From assembly GCA_022769565.1 (NCBI GenBank), contig JALEJQ010000095.1, positions 1-33,808 of the forward strand: a stretch of DNA of 33,808 nucleotides. Direction: 5' to 3'. The translations under genes and the position numbers were made by a program. The DNA is from Oscillospiraceae bacterium. Lineage in GTDB: Bacteria > Bacillota > Clostridia > Oscillospirales > Ruminococcaceae. The notes below the pieces were generated by a model. It was not told where the DNA came from. It worked only from the letters and a program-made list of their open reading frames with translations, and made no database searches. Shown piece after piece: positions 15,375-24,646 of the stretch. The number at the start of each line of letters is the position of its first letter. Within the stretch, counting starts at the first letter, position 1.

Positions 15375-15532
15375 ACTCATTTTTTAACGTTCTAAAGGCA
15401 AAGGCGGCAGATAGAATTGTGTCAATCAAGGAAAGCGACTGCCGGCGTGCTTGTTGCACGACAAAGGAGCTTGACGACGAGTGACACAATTATAGCTGCC
15501 GAATTTGTCTTTAGGTTGTTCAAAAATGAGTT
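15374..15532. repeat. Long inverted repeat (51 bp arms) between mnmG and rsmG
   Basis: The left arm 15374-15424 and right arm 15482-15532 are inverted copies with about 80 per cent identity (shared blocks AACTCATTTTT, CTAAAG.CAAA, CGGCAG and AATTGTGTCA), around a loop of about 57 nt. The right arm ends 2 bp from the mnmG stop codon, and the left arm touches parS site 3. Function is unknown; it could be a MITE-like element or an mRNA 3'-end structure. Confidence 0.8.
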
Positions 15533-15534
15533 TA

Positions 15535-17406
15535 TCACTTTTGCTGTGAAAGCCAGATTATAAGTACGCTTACGTCCGCAGGAGAAACTCCCGAGATCCT
15601 GCTTGCCTGTCCGATGTTTCCCGGCTGTATGCGGTTCAGCTTTTCCGTTGCTTCAAGGCTCAGACCCTTGATATTGTTATAATCAAAATCAACAGGCAGT
15701 TTCTTTTCTTCCAGCTTCTGAACGTGCTCAACTTCCATAAGCTGACGGGCAATGTAGCCGTCATACTCTATCTTCAAACCGACCTGTTCCCTTACTTCAT
15801 AGGAAAGAGGTTTTCTCTCAGGGTCAAAGGGTGCAAGGTCGTCATAGCTTATCTGAGGACGGCGGATAAGGTCCGCATACCTTACTCCCGTTGCAATGGG
15901 AGCCGTGCCTTTTTCTTCAAGCATTGCATTAAGCTCCGCCGAGGGAGATACCGTGGTTTTCTTCATGCGGTGTATCTCAGCCTTTATCTGCTCCTGTTTT
16001 TCAAGGAAAGCGGCATAGCGTTCATCGGAAATAAGCCCAATTTCATGTCCCAAAGGAGTAAGCCTTTCATCCGCATTATCCTGTCTGAGAAGCAGCCTGT
16101 ACTCGCTTCGTGAGGTCATCATTCTGTAGGGGTCGGAACAACCTTTTATAACAAGATCATCAATAAGCGTTCCAATATAGGACGATGAACGGGGCAAAGT
16201 AATTTCTTCAAGACCCTGCACTCCCCTTGCGGCGTTTATTCCCGCAACAAGTCCCTGTGCGGCGGCTTCTTCATAGCCGGAAGTTCCGTTGAACTGACCT
16301 GCGCCGTAAAGTCCCTTTACCTTTTTGAATTCAAGTGTGTGCTTCAAATCAAGAGGGTTGCAGCAATCGTACTCGATAGCGTAAGCGTTGCGCATTATCT
16401 CAACCTGTTCAAGACCCTTTATTGTGTGCAGGAATGCTATCTGAACGTCCTCGGGCAGCGATGAGGACATACCCTGAAGATAATACTCGTCCGTGTCAAG
16501 ACCCATAGGCTCAATAAAAAGCTGGTGTCGCTCACGGTCGGCAAAACGCATTATCTTATCCTCAATTGACGGGCAGTAACGGGGACCAATGGCGTTGATA
16601 CGTCCCGAATAAATAGGCGAACGTCCGATGTTATCACGAATGACCTTGTGCGTTTCCTCATTTGTATAGGCAACATAGCAGGACACCTGATTTTTCATTG
16701 AATAACGATCTGTCTCAAAGGAAAAGGGCTGAATGTCCTCGTCCCCATCCTGCTTTTCAAGTGCGTCAAAATTAATGGAACGCTTGTGAACTCTTGAAGG
16801 GGTGCCTGTTTTAAAGCGGCGTATCTCTATGCCAAGGGAACGCAGGCTCTCCGAAAGGTAGTTTGCAGGTAACGTTGCATCGGGACCGCTTTCGTAGGAC
16901 ACCTCGCCAACGTGGATAACGCCTTTCAGATAAGTACCCGTTGCGATTATTGCCGCCTTTACACGGTATTCTCCCCCAAGCCTTGTAACGATTGAAGAAA
17001 CACGTCCGTTTTCCGTGCGGACTTCCGTTACCTCTGCCTGCTTCACATCAAGGTTGGGCTGGCTTTCGCAGATGTGCTTCATGTGGTTATGATACTTCAC
17101 CCTGTCCGCCTGAACACGCAGGCTGTGAACAGCAGGACCCTTTCCCCTGTTGAGCATACGGCTCTGAATGTAGCACTTATCCGCCGCTTTTCCCATTTCG
17201 CCGCCCAATGCGTCTATCTCACGGACAAGGTGACCCTTTGCCGTTCCTCCGATAGAGGGATTGCAGGGCATATTTGCAATGCAGTCAAGGGAAATGGTGA
17301 ACAGTGCCGTTTTTGCTCCAAGCCGTGCGGAAGCAAGCGCCGCTTCAACTCCGGCGTGACCTGCGCCTATGACCGCAACGTCATATTCATCTATATAGTA
17401 ACTCAT
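15535..17406 (-). CDS. mnmG: tRNA uridine-34 carboxymethylaminomethyl-modifying enzyme MnmG
   Basis: A 623-residue FAD-dependent subunit which, with MnmE, installs (carboxymethyl)aminomethyl groups at wobble U34 of tRNAs. The FAD loop [12 protein letters not shown] (12-23), [20 protein letters not shown] and the C-terminal helical domain (ending [10 protein letters not shown]) are all present at normal length. I chose the ATG at 17406 because GGAGG lies close upstream and the protein then begins [15 protein letters not shown]; the longer frame adds 17 unrelated residues overlapping mnmE. It follows mnmE by 10 bp, in the usual operon. Confidence 0.96.
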   Translation of the reverse strand: MSYYIDEYDVAVIGAGHAGVEAALASARLGAKTALFTISLDCIANMPCNPSIGGTAKGHLVREIDALGGEMGKAADKCYIQSRMLNRGKGPAVHSLRVQADRVKYHNHMKHICESQPNLDVKQAEVTEVRTENGRVSSIVTRLGGEYRVKAAIIATGTYLKGVIHVGEVSYESGPDATLPANYLSESLRSLGIEIRRFKTGTPSRVHKRSINFDALEKQDGDEDIQPFSFETDRYSMKNQVSCYVAYTNEETHKVIRDNIGRSPIYSGRINAIGPRYCPSIEDKIMRFADRERHQLFIEPMGLDTDEYYLQGMSSSLPEDVQIAFLHTIKGLEQVEIMRNAYAIEYDCCNPLDLKHTLEFKKVKGLYGAGQFNGTSGYEEAAAQGLVAGINAARGVQGLEEITLPRSSSYIGTLIDDLVIKGCSDPYRMMTSRSEYRLLLRQDNADERLTPLGHEIGLISDERYAAFLEKQEQIKAEIHRMKKTTVSPSAELNAMLEEKGTAPIATGVRYADLIRRPQISYDDLAPFDPERKPLSYEVREQVGLKIEYDGYIARQLMEVEHVQKLEEKKLPVDFDYNNIKGLSLEATEKLNRIQPGNIGQASRISGVSPADVSVLIIWLSQQK

Positions 17407-17416
17407 AAATCCTCCA

Positions 17417-18781
17417 TTATTTACCCACGCAGAAATGAGAGAACACCTCGTTGACAACAGCCTCCGAAGCCTTTTCTCCCGTCAGCTCAAGCAGATAATT
17501 CTCCGCCTCGTCAATAATAATATTTACAGCGTCAAGAGTGTATCCCTGCTTTATTGCATCCATGCTTTCCCGTAAAGCGTTAAGGGAATTTCTCACGCAG
17601 CTTCTCTGCCTTTCGTTTGCAAGAACACCTGCATTGTAATCAATACTGTCTGTCTTGAATAAGTCGGTCAGAACCTCCTGCAATTGCTGCAAGCCCTCTC
17701 CCTTTACAGCAGAGATATAAACCGTCCGTGAAAAACGGCTTTCGATGTAATCAGTATCAAGTGCAGGCTCACGGTCGGTCTTGTTAATGACCGCAACAGC
17801 GTTTTTGCCTGCGCACTTATCCGCAATTTCAATGTCCTCGGGGGTAAGTGCGGCGGAGTTGTCAAAAACGGCTAAGATAAGCTCTGCAGTTTCGATTTTT
17901 TCCCCTGCTTTTTTTACACCAAAACTTTCAACAACATCTTCCGTAGCTCTTATGCCTGCGGTGTCGGACAGACGGAGAACAATATCCCCCAGCCGCACCG
18001 ATTCTTCAACAATATCTCTTGTTGTACCTGCAATGTCAGTTACAATGCTTCTTTCGCAGCCGCTTAAAAGATTCATAAGGGTGCTTTTGCCGACGTTAGG
18101 CTTGCCCACAATAGCAGTATCAACGCCCTCTCTGATAATCTTTCCACAGTCGTATGTGGAAAGTATCATTTCAAGCTCCTGTGCAGCTGTTCCAAGAGTT
18201 TCAAGCATTGCTCCGCTGTCCACTTCGGGTATGTCCTCTTCGGGATAGTCGACCCAAGCACCTATTTCTCCCAGCAAGTGTATCAGCTTTACAGATACGG
18301 CATTTATACGGGTAAAAAGTGCGCCCTGACGGAGAGCGGCGGCACAACGGCTGCTTGCCTTACCCTGAGCGGAAATAACGTCCATAACAGCTTCGGCACG
18401 GATAAGGTCAGTTTTTCCGTTGAGAAAAGCACGTTTTGTAAACTCACCCGGTCCTGCAGGCACAGCACCCTTTGAATAGATAAGCTGCAAAATGCTTTCC
18501 GTAACAAAAATTCCCCCGTGACAGGAAATTTCGGCAATATTCTCTCCCGTATAGGACCTGGGTGACTTAAATACCGTAAGAACGCAGTCGTCGTAATATT
18601 CACCGTCCGAAACTATTTTTCCGTAAGCACAGGTGTAGCCCTCCATTTCTTCGGGAGCAAGCCTTGTTGAAACAGGTTCAAATATTTCCCCTGCTATTTT
18701 AAGAGAGTTCTCTCCCGAAATTCTTATAACGGAGATACCGCCTGTTCCCACGGGAGTTGAAATTGCAGCGATAGTTGACAT
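17417..18781 (-). CDS. mnmE: tRNA modification GTPase MnmE
   Basis: A 454-residue GTPase partner of MnmG. It has an N-terminal folate-binding domain (about 1-118), a helical domain, and an inserted G domain with P-loop GKPNVGKST (226-234), [13 protein letters not shown] and NKTD. The C-terminal Cys-Val-Gly-Lys matches the conserved C-x-G-K end required for chemistry. Start at the ATG 18781, 8 bp after GAGG; a TTG two codons earlier is less suited. It directly precedes mnmG, and is separated from jag by a terminator. Confidence 0.96.
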   Translation of the reverse strand: MSTIAAISTPVGTGGISVIRISGENSLKIAGEIFEPVSTRLAPEEMEGYTCAYGKIVSDGEYYDDCVLTVFKSPRSYTGENIAEISCHGGIFVTESILQLIYSKGAVPAGPGEFTKRAFLNGKTDLIRAEAVMDVISAQGKASSRCAAALRQGALFTRINAVSVKLIHLLGEIGAWVDYPEEDIPEVDSGAMLETLGTAAQELEMILSTYDCGKIIREGVDTAIVGKPNVGKSTLMNLLSGCERSIVTDIAGTTRDIVEESVRLGDIVLRLSDTAGIRATEDVVESFGVKKAGEKIETAELILAVFDNSAALTPEDIEIADKCAGKNAVAVINKTDREPALDTDYIESRFSRTVYISAVKGEGLQQLQEVLTDLFKTDSIDYNAGVLANERQRSCVRNSLNALRESMDAIKQGYTLDAVNIIIDEAENYLLELTGEKASEAVVNEVFSHFCVGK

Positions 18782-18802
18782 AATCAATTCCTCACAATTT
18801 AC

Positions 18803-18825
18803 GGGCGCACACTGTGCGCCCCTAC
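18803..18825. repeat. GTAGGGGCGC mini-hairpin repeat
   Basis: GGGCGCAC-ACT-GTGCGCCC followed by CTAC. The same GTAGGGGCG...CGCC pattern with a changed core is seen at 10568-10590, 22664-22685, 33521-33543 and 33585-33608, the last three inside composite elements. Confidence 0.6.
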
Positions 18826-18846
18826 AATATCAAATTCAAATAAAAT

Positions 18847-18879
18847 GCGGCACTGCACCATTATGCAGTGCAATGCCGC
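18847..18879 (-). terminator. Intrinsic terminator after jag
   Basis: On the minus strand GCGGCATTGCAC pairs with GTGCAGTGCCGC (one G-U pair) around a 9 nt loop, followed by ATTTTATTTG. It lies 28 bp past the jag stop, so mnmE-mnmG probably need their own promoter. Confidence 0.75.
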
Positions 18880-18906
18880 CGTAAATAAAGCCGTAAAAAT
18901 ACAAAC

Positions 18907-19710
18907 TCAGATGTCAATTTTGCCGTAAAGATCGCCTTCAATAAGATTATCCTCCGGCTTGGGCTTCTTATATTCCTTCTCAAAGGAAGTCTTCATCATA
19001 TCGAGAGAACGAGGTGTACCGTCACCGGAACGTCTGCCGCCTCTGCCTCTGCCGCCCTTGTTGTAGCCGCCCTTGCCGCCTTCCTTTCTGGGACGGGGGT
19101 TTGTGGGAGAGATAACTACCTTTCTGTAAGGCTCCTCGCCGATGCTCTTGGAGGTAACGCCTTCAATATTTGCAACTGCAGAGTGGATAATTCTTCTCTC
19201 ATAAGGATTCATAGGCTCAAGTGAAGAAGTCCTGCCCGTTCTGATAACGGTCTTTGAAATTTTAGCTGCAAGGTCTTCAAGGATAGCCTTTCTCTTCTCA
19301 CGGTAGCCGCAGGAATCAACGCTTATCCTGTAATATTCCTTATCACCCTTGTTTGCAGTCATAGAAGCAAGGTACTGAATAGCGTCAAGGGTCTCGCCTC
19401 TTCTGCCGATAATTGTTCCCGTTGTGTCGCCGAATATCTCAATAACAGCGCCCTCTTCGTTTTCCGTAACATTAAGAGTGGTATCAAGACCCATATTTTT
19501 AAGGATAGAAGTGATATAATCAGCCGCTACCTCAGCCTTTGAAGGCTCGTATTCCGCTTCAACCTTTGCTTCACCCTTTAACTTTCCGAAAAGTCCTTTT
19601 TTCGGTTCCTCGATAACATTGAAAGCTATCTTGCTTTCTTCAACGCCGAACTCTGCCGCTGCCATAGCCTTAGCTTCATCTATGGACTTAGCTGTAAAAA
19701 CCTGTTTCAT
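18907..19710 (-). CDS. jag: RNA-binding protein Jag/KhpB (EloR) with Gly/Arg-rich tail
   Basis: A 267-residue RNA-binding protein of the Jag/KhpB family, linked to cell elongation control in other Firmicutes. The N-terminal Jag_N domain (about 1-52) carries EEPKKGLFGKLKGEAKVE. The KH domain (about 60-135) has the loop Ile101-Gly-Arg-Arg-Gly105. The R3H domain has ERRIIHSAV (171-179). After R3H comes an unusual tail of about 60 residues with a Gly/Arg-rich stretch (about 210-228, GGYNKGGRGRGGRR) and an acidic end, LIEGDLYGKIDI. The start at 19710 follows GGGAGC. It sits after yidC, the standard position. Confidence 0.92.
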   Translation of the reverse strand: MKQVFTAKSIDEAKAMAAAEFGVEESKIAFNVIEEPKKGLFGKLKGEAKVEAEYEPSKAEVAADYITSILKNMGLDTTLNVTENEEGAVIEIFGDTTGTIIGRRGETLDAIQYLASMTANKGDKEYYRISVDSCGYREKRKAILEDLAAKISKTVIRTGRTSSLEPMNPYERRIIHSAVANIEGVTSKSIGEEPYRKVVISPTNPRPRKEGGKGGYNKGGRGRGGRRSGDGTPRSLDMMKTSFEKEYKKPKPEDNLIEGDLYGKIDI

Positions 19711-19808
19711 TGAACTTGCTCCCTTCAGATAATAATTGATATATGCCGCCGGAATGCCTGCATATTGGGGTACTTATATTTACGGCAATGGTATTTTGCC
19801 GTTAAACA

Positions 19809-20987
19809 TCATTCGTCATCGTCGGAATCGTCGTATTCCTCGCCGTACTTTTCAGCCTGTCTGCGGCGTGCTTCTCTAATAAGCATACGCTCGTATTCTT
19901 TCTGCTTGGACTTGGACAGCTTTATCTCGCTTGAACCATCGTCATCATCATCGGAAACAACTCCCGAAGCTGCAACGGTGTTTGAACGGGGTCTTCCGCC
20001 GTTCTGCGCAGCCTGCTGGTCAAGAAGCATCTGCTGGTAACGTTCCATCATGCCCTTTTTTTTGCTGTTCTTGCGCTTTATCTTGTCTTTTTCAAGAAGC
20101 TTGGCAACATACTCGGGGGTATAAACCTTGTTGAGAACGATCTGCTGAACAAGTGAAAATAAGGACGATGAAGCCCAGTAGAAACCGATAGCTGCAGGAT
20201 AGCTGAATGCGATCCATACGGAGAAAATAGGCATTATATAAAGCATCATATTCATTCCCGCCATTGAAGAAGCCGCCTCGGGGTTGGTCTGCTTCTGTCT
20301 TATCTGGGAATAAACAGACATAATAAGCTGGAAAACACCGGAAAGAATAGGTATAATAACAAGGACTATTGCAGCTGCAGTCCAACCGCCCTCGGGATGA
20401 ATGGTAGGTGTAAGACCGAGGTCTGCACCGAAAAGTGTGCTGTGTTCGGAAAAATCACGGACCTTGCTTACAAGCTCGGAGAACTTAGCGTCCGCAAAAA
20501 GCTCAGGGTCGTTGTTGACAGCCTGAACGATATACATTTCGGGACGGTGCTGGAAGTATTTTTCTGTACCGTAGCTTGTGTTAAGAAGCAGATCCTTTGC
20601 CGCTTCTATTATATCCTTGTTAATTCTGAGGATATGGGTGATAGGACGGTAAACAACATCGAAAATACCGTAAAGTATGGGGAACTGGATAAACATAGGC
20701 CAGCATGAAGCCATAGGGTTGATACCCTCTTCGGTATAAAGCTTCATTGTTTCCTCGTTGTATTTTTCCTGATTTTTACCGTACTGCTTTTTCAGCTTTT
20801 CAAGCTTAGGCTGTAATGCCTGCATAGCCGCAGTTGACTTCTGAGTTTTGACGGAAAGAGGGAACATTATTATTTTTGTAATAAGCGTAAAAATGACAAT
20901 AGAAAAAGCATAATTATGGCAAACCTGATAAATAAGCCACATTATCCAACCAAGGGGATAACCGATTATCTGGCTGATAACACCCAT
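19809..20987 (-). CDS. yidC: Membrane protein insertase YidC (OxaA/SpoIIIJ)
   Basis: A 392-residue insertase that folds and inserts membrane proteins, alone or with SecYEG. Membrane segments lie at about 8-22, 28-45, 100-120, 205-235 and 250-300; the first cytoplasmic loop is the coiled-coil LQPKLEKLKKQYGKNQEK. The groove-facing basic residue is Lys38 (TLITKIIMFPL) in place of the Arg of the E. coli protein. The hydrophilic C-terminal tail of about 90 residues has acidic patches (DDDDDGSS and the end DDSDDDE) and basic stretches. No lipobox is seen. The ATG at 20987 follows GGAGG; a TTG four codons earlier lies on that site. Confidence 0.94.
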   Translation of the reverse strand: MGVISQIIGYPLGWIMWLIYQVCHNYAFSIVIFTLITKIIMFPLSVKTQKSTAAMQALQPKLEKLKKQYGKNQEKYNEETMKLYTEEGINPMASCWPMFIQFPILYGIFDVVYRPITHILRINKDIIEAAKDLLLNTSYGTEKYFQHRPEMYIVQAVNNDPELFADAKFSELVSKVRDFSEHSTLFGADLGLTPTIHPEGGWTAAAIVLVIIPILSGVFQLIMSVYSQIRQKQTNPEAASSMAGMNMMLYIMPIFSVWIAFSYPAAIGFYWASSSLFSLVQQIVLNKVYTPEYVAKLLEKDKIKRKNSKKKGMMERYQQMLLDQQAAQNGGRPRSNTVAASGVVSDDDDDGSSEIKLSKSKQKEYERMLIREARRRQAEKYGEEYDDSDDDE

Positions 20988-21050
20988 TTTGACCTCCAAA
21001 AATATACGATTAATAATAAATATATAAAATATAACTTATTGTAAAATAGG

Positions 21051-21326
21051 TTATACAGATTTTTCGTGCTTTGCTTCCCTTTTTTTACGGCTTTTAAGCG
21101 TGTAAAGGAAGAATTCATCGGGAACGTGGTCAACGCCGCCGAGACTGAAAGGATTGCATCTTGCCAACCGCCACGCAGCCAGTACCGAGCCTTTGAGCGC
21201 ACCGTGCTTTTCAAGTGCAGTCAAAGCATAAGTCGAACAGGTGGGATAATATTTGCAGCAGGGCGGCTTCAAGGGGGAAATAAACTTCCTGTAAAACTTT
21301 ACAAACAGTAATAATATCTTTTTCAT
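21051..21326 (-). CDS. yidD: Membrane protein insertion efficiency factor YidD
   Basis: A small (91-residue) membrane-associated protein that assists YidC. The family core is complete: [20 protein letters not shown] and [17 protein letters not shown]. An amphipathic N-terminal segment ([19 protein letters not shown]) precedes it. I chose the ATG at 21326 by family length; neither this nor a TTG six codons earlier has a good ribosome binding site. The basic C-terminal tail is short. It lies between rnpA and yidC, the standard position. Confidence 0.92.
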   Translation of the reverse strand: MKKILLLFVKFYRKFISPLKPPCCKYYPTCSTYALTALEKHGALKGSVLAAWRLARCNPFSLGGVDHVPDEFFLYTLKSRKKREAKHEKSV

Positions 21327-21383
21327 ATTACTTAAAGTAAACAAACACTACAAACAATTTGTAATATTCAATAAAAACAATAC

Positions 21384-21737
21384 TCAATGTTTATTTTTAA
21401 CGGAAGGATTTTTCATCTGAGGGATGACCTTATTTTTAAAAAAAGCGCTTATATCGGTAGATTTACATTCGCAGGTATAGGGGCGTGAAACTATAACTAT
21501 ATCGTAACCCTTTGGGAAAAGCGATTCATTTTCCCTGTAAGCCTGTCTTATGATACGTCTGCACCTGCTGCGCATAACAGCGTTGCCGGTTTTTTTGCCG
21601 GTAGAAATGCCCAGCTTATTTTTGCCGGAACCGTTTTTTCTGTAATACACTACGCAGGAACGACCGCAGACGAATCTGCCCTTTTTAAAAAGAGAAACGA
21701 ACTCCTTGTTCTCTTTCATTTTAACTGTAAAAACCAT
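21384..21737 (-). CDS. rnpA: Ribonuclease P protein component
   Basis: A 117-residue basic protein that supports the RNase P RNA in cutting tRNA 5' leaders. Recognised by KMKENKEFVSLFKKGRF at the start, LGISTGKKTGNAVMRSRCRRIIRQAYRE in the middle (two motifs of up to 20 residues joined) and GYDIVIVSR near the end. The usual R-N-R motif reads R-S-R here. The start is uncertain: the ATG at 21737 is best by homology but has only a weak upstream GG pair, and the frame is open to 21809. The gap to rpmH is 178 bp, longer than in most relatives, with structured sequence in it. Confidence 0.9.
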   Translation of the reverse strand: MVFTVKMKENKEFVSLFKKGRFVCGRSCVVYYRKNGSGKNKLGISTGKKTGNAVMRSRCRRIIRQAYRENESLFPKGYDIVIVSRPYTCECKSTDISAFFKNKVIPQMKNPSVKNKH

Positions 21738-21914
21738 AATCCAATACCCGAATAAAACGTCATTAAGAAAGCGTCCGAGAGCCGACATTTTTCTAAAGAA
21801 AAAGACCACAAAAGGGGCGCATTCCCCGAATTGTGGCCCATACTTCTCAGACTTTAGCAGAAGAACAAGACCCGAACCAAAAAAAGGAACGGGAAACGCT
21901 CACCTATAACGAAA

Positions 21915-22049
21915 TCAGTAAGTCAGTTTTTTTCTGCCTCTTGCACGTCTTCTTGCAAGCACCTTACGACCATTTCTTGTGGACATTCTCTTCATGAAGC
22001 CGTGTTCTTTTTTTCTGTGGAGCTTCTTAGGCTGGTAAGTTCTTTTCAT
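21915..22049 (-). CDS. rpmH: 50S ribosomal protein L34
   Basis: A 44-residue, highly basic ribosomal protein read directly from the minus strand: it begins [18 protein letters not shown], continues [20 protein letters not shown] and ends RKKLTY, a complete L34. AAGGAGGAG lies just before the ATG at 22049. It is first gene of the leftward rpmH-rnpA-yidD-yidC-jag cluster, behind the promoter at 22146-22175. Confidence 0.97.
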   Translation of the reverse strand: MKRTYQPKKLHRKKEHGFMKRMSTRNGRKVLARRRARGRKKLTY

Positions 22050-22145
22050 TTTATTCTCCTCCTTTTATAATAAACATATAAAATATCATTTATGCGCAGA
22101 AAAGGCATAACGAAACAAGGGCATAGGACACCCTATCAATGTTAT

Positions 22146-22175
22146 AGTATATCTTATTACAAGGCAATATGTCAA
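22146..22175 (-). promoter_or_regulatory. Sigma-A promoter of rpmH
   Basis: On the minus strand TTGACA (22175-22170), an 18 bp spacer and TATACT (22151-22146). The leader to rpmH is about 90 nt. Confidence 0.82.
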
Positions 22176-22294
22176 GTGTTTTTTCAAATTTTTTTTGAAA
22201 AAACACTATTTTCAAAGGTTTTCATAAAAACGGAGGAAAAAACAAGGAAGAAATTAGGAATTTTAAGCAATAGAACCTCCCAAACCCGTAGTCA

Positions 22295-23062
22295 CTACAG
22301 CGAAGCGATAATGGGATTCCAAAGGGACGAGTCCCTTTGGCGAGGGTCAAGGGGCGAGAAGCCCATTGTCGCTCTCCGCAGAGAGCGAAATCCCCAAAAG
22401 TAAGGCATAACGCAAAGCTGCGTTAAAAGCGACAAAGTAATGAATCAAAAGGCGCAATTCACATTCAAAAGAGGAACCGAGTAAAGTGTTGCATAACACA
22501 AAACCTGTAAAACCGACTATGTGAATTGCGCCTATTCTTACATATCAAGATAAAGCATCCTCGGATAAAAATATACCGAGCGCAGCGAGGTGTATTTTTA
22601 TCCGACACAGCAAACTTTGATGGTAGTTTTACGCACATTAATTGTAATTTTACCTCAATTTATGTAGGGGCGGATATTATCCGCCAGTGTGTCAACGATT
22701 TTGGTGCGGTTTAATAGGCTTTGTTGGGGCAACTATTGACATAGTTTGCCGTGTCGCAGGAAAATGCGCGTCGCTGCGCTCCTTGCATTTTTCTGCGAGG
22801 GCAGTTTTATTTTATTGGATAGAAATGGCGCAATTCACATAGTCGGTTCCGCAGGTTTTGTGTTGTACAAATCCTTTCTCGGTTCCACTTTTGAATGTGA
22901 ATTGCGCCTTTGGATTTTTTACTTTGTTTGCTTTGCTGTTACTTTGTTATGTGCCTTACTTTTGGGGTGTTTCGCTCTCTGCGGAGAGCGACCAAAGGGC
23001 TTTGCCCTCTGGACACCCACCACCCTTTGAAAAGCGTGGACGTAAACTTTAGACGCTTCGCG
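22295..23062. repeat. Composite inverted-repeat element, copy C (about 770 bp), between rpmH and dnaA
   Basis: Same plan as copies A and B. Outer left hairpins are CCAAAGGGAC-GA-GTCCCTTTGG (22319-22340) and CGCTCTC-CGCA-GAGAGCG (about 22371-22388). The 82 bp units are at 22451-22532 and 22827-22908; the 45 bp hairpins are at 22561-22605 (identical to copy A left) and 22754-22798 (matching copy A right). The right end differs from the left: CCAAAGGGC-TTT-GCCCTCTGG (22991-23011), then CACCCTTTGAAAAGCGTGG as in copies D and E. Mini-hairpin at 22664-22685. The rest of the rpmH-dnaA gap holds the rpmH leader and the dnaA promoter; no DnaA boxes are clear. Confidence 0.9.
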
Positions 23063-23067
23063 GTGCG

Positions 23068-23130
23068 CTCACTTAAATTCCACTTTCCACACTCCACACT
23101 CCACATTTTAAATCCACACTCCACATTTTA
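23068..23130. repeat. CACTCCACA tandem-like repeats upstream of dnaA
   Basis: TTCCACTTTCCACACTCCAC and then two copies of an about 20 bp unit, CACACTCCACATTTTAAAT. It belongs to the same GTGGAGTG family as 7118-7305. It lies in the AT-rich region before the dnaA promoter. Confidence 0.65.
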
Positions 23131-23163
23131 AATAAATATACTATATATAATGTGAAAAAATGC

Positions 23164-23192
23164 TTGCAAAAATGCCGCAAATGTGCTATAAT
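23164..23192 (+). promoter_or_regulatory. Sigma-A promoter of dnaA
   Basis: TTGCAA (23164-23169), a 17 bp spacer and TGC-TATAAT (TATAAT at 23187-23192), with an extended -10. The leader to dnaA is about 100 nt with some hairpin potential (GGCGTATTTGCCGC). Confidence 0.8.
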
Positions 23193-23299
23193 GATTAAGA
23201 TTCGGATATTGTTTCTTTTCGGCGTATTTGCCGCTTTGTATGCGGTATTTTACCTTGTCCCTTTATCCGCCATTTATTTATGTTAGGAGTCGGTATGTT

Positions 23300-24646
23300 A
23301 TGAAATCCTTTGTCGAGGTTTTTGACAAAGTTTTAGAGTATTTTCAGCAAAAGGTAGACAGGGGCGAGCTTGCCGAGGTCGCTTTTAAACTGTGGATAAA
23401 GACCCTCGAACCCGTCACCCTTGACGGCAATGTTGCCGTGTTTAAAGTCCAGTCGGAATTTCAGAAGGGTATTATCCTTAAAAATTATGAAAAACTGCTT
23501 ATTGATGCCTTTTCGGAAATTCTCGGCTTTGATGTTGAGATAAACATTATCCCCGTTGAAAATGAAAGCGAAGAGGACAAGTCACCTATCCAGAAAAGGC
23601 AGGAGCTTGAACAGTCCTTCTCCAACGCCGAGTACGACTACACCTTCGATACATTTATCGTCGGTCACTCCAACGAATTTGCCTACGCCGCAAGCACCGC
23701 TGTTGCAAAAAATCCCGGCAGCGCTTACAACCCCCTGTTCATTCACGGTCCTTCCGGTCTGGGCAAGACCCACCTTCTCACCGCTATAAGCAACGAAATA
23801 AAATCACGCAATCCCGATACGAACATTATTTACGTTACGGGCGAAGCGTTCACCAACGAGCTTATCAACGCTATCCAGCAGAAAAAGGACACTTCCCAGT
23901 TCCATCAGAAATACCGCTCCGCAGACGTTCTCCTTGTGGACGATGTTCAGTTCATCGCAGGCAAGGATTCAACACAGGAAGAATTCTTCCATACCTTTAA
24001 TGAGCTGCACAAGATCGGCAAGCAGATAGTTCTCACCTCAGACCGTCCGCCCAAGGACATCAAAACTCTGGAGGACAGAATACGCACACGCTTTGAATGG
24101 GGTCTTATTGCGGATATTTCAACGCCTGATTTTGAAACAAGAGTTGCAATCGTCCGCAGAAAGGCGGAGCTTCTCGACCTTACCATTCCCGACGACGTTT
24201 CGGAGTATATTGCAAATCACCTTAAATCAAATATCCGTCAGCTTGAAGGCTGCGTTAAAAAGCTGAAGGCGTCCAAGCATCTTGTGGGCACTCCCCCTTC
24301 CATTGCACAGGCTCAGAACGCCATAAGAGAGATTCTTTCCGACGATAAGCCTGCACCGGTTACCTTTGAGCGAATTCTTACCGAGGTATCAAATGTGTAC
24401 GGCGTTACTCCCGAGGATATTCTTTCAAACAAGCGCTCTTCAAAAATTTCTCTTGCAAGAAAGGTCAGCGCATACATTATAAAAGAGACCACTTCCATGT
24501 CCTACAAGTCCATAGGTCTTGATATGGGCGGCAGAGATCACTCCACTATAATGTACTACCACGATGATATTACCGCCGCAATGAACAAGGACCCCCACCT
24601 TAAAGAAACTATCGAGGACATTGTAAAGAACATCCGCAACGATTGA
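23300..24646 (+). CDS. dnaA: Chromosomal replication initiator DnaA
   Basis: A 448-residue AAA+ initiator that binds DnaA boxes and melts the origin. Domain I is about 1-85; a short acidic linker is 86-105; domain III has Walker A GPSGLGKT (150-157) and Walker B VLLVDDVQFIAGK; domain IV carries the DNA-binding signature GGRDHSTIM (410-418). I chose the ATG at 23300, which follows AGGAG by about 10 bp and gives the usual N-terminus; the frame is open to 23228, but the added residues are unlike DnaA. It opens the rightward dnaA-dnaN-yaaA-recF-remB-gyrB-gyrA run, and the main DnaA-box cluster follows it. Confidence 0.97.
   Translation: MKSFVEVFDKVLEYFQQKVDRGELAEVAFKLWIKTLEPVTLDGNVAVFKVQSEFQKGIILKNYEKLLIDAFSEILGFDVEINIIPVENESEEDKSPIQKRQELEQSFSNAEYDYTFDTFIVGHSNEFAYAASTAVAKNPGSAYNPLFIHGPSGLGKTHLLTAISNEIKSRNPDTNIIYVTGEAFTNELINAIQQKKDTSQFHQKYRSADVLLVDDVQFIAGKDSTQEEFFHTFNELHKIGKQIVLTSDRPPKDIKTLEDRIRTRFEWGLIADISTPDFETRVAIVRRKAELLDLTIPDDVSEYIANHLKSNIRQLEGCVKKLKASKHLVGTPPSIAQAQNAIREILSDDKPAPVTFERILTEVSNVYGVTPEDILSNKRSSKISLARKVSAYIIKETTSMSYKSIGLDMGGRDHSTIMYYHDDITAAMNKDPHLKETIEDIVKNIRND

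Noticed and set aside
19781-19801. Hairpin ACGGCAA...TTGCCGT between yidC and jag
   Set aside because: A short stem without a T-run on the transcribed strand; not called as a terminator.
22295-23062. Composite repeat as a CRISPR array
   Set aside because: The repeated units are mirrored and separated by unequal conserved sequence; there is no series of short direct repeats with unique spacers and no cas genes.
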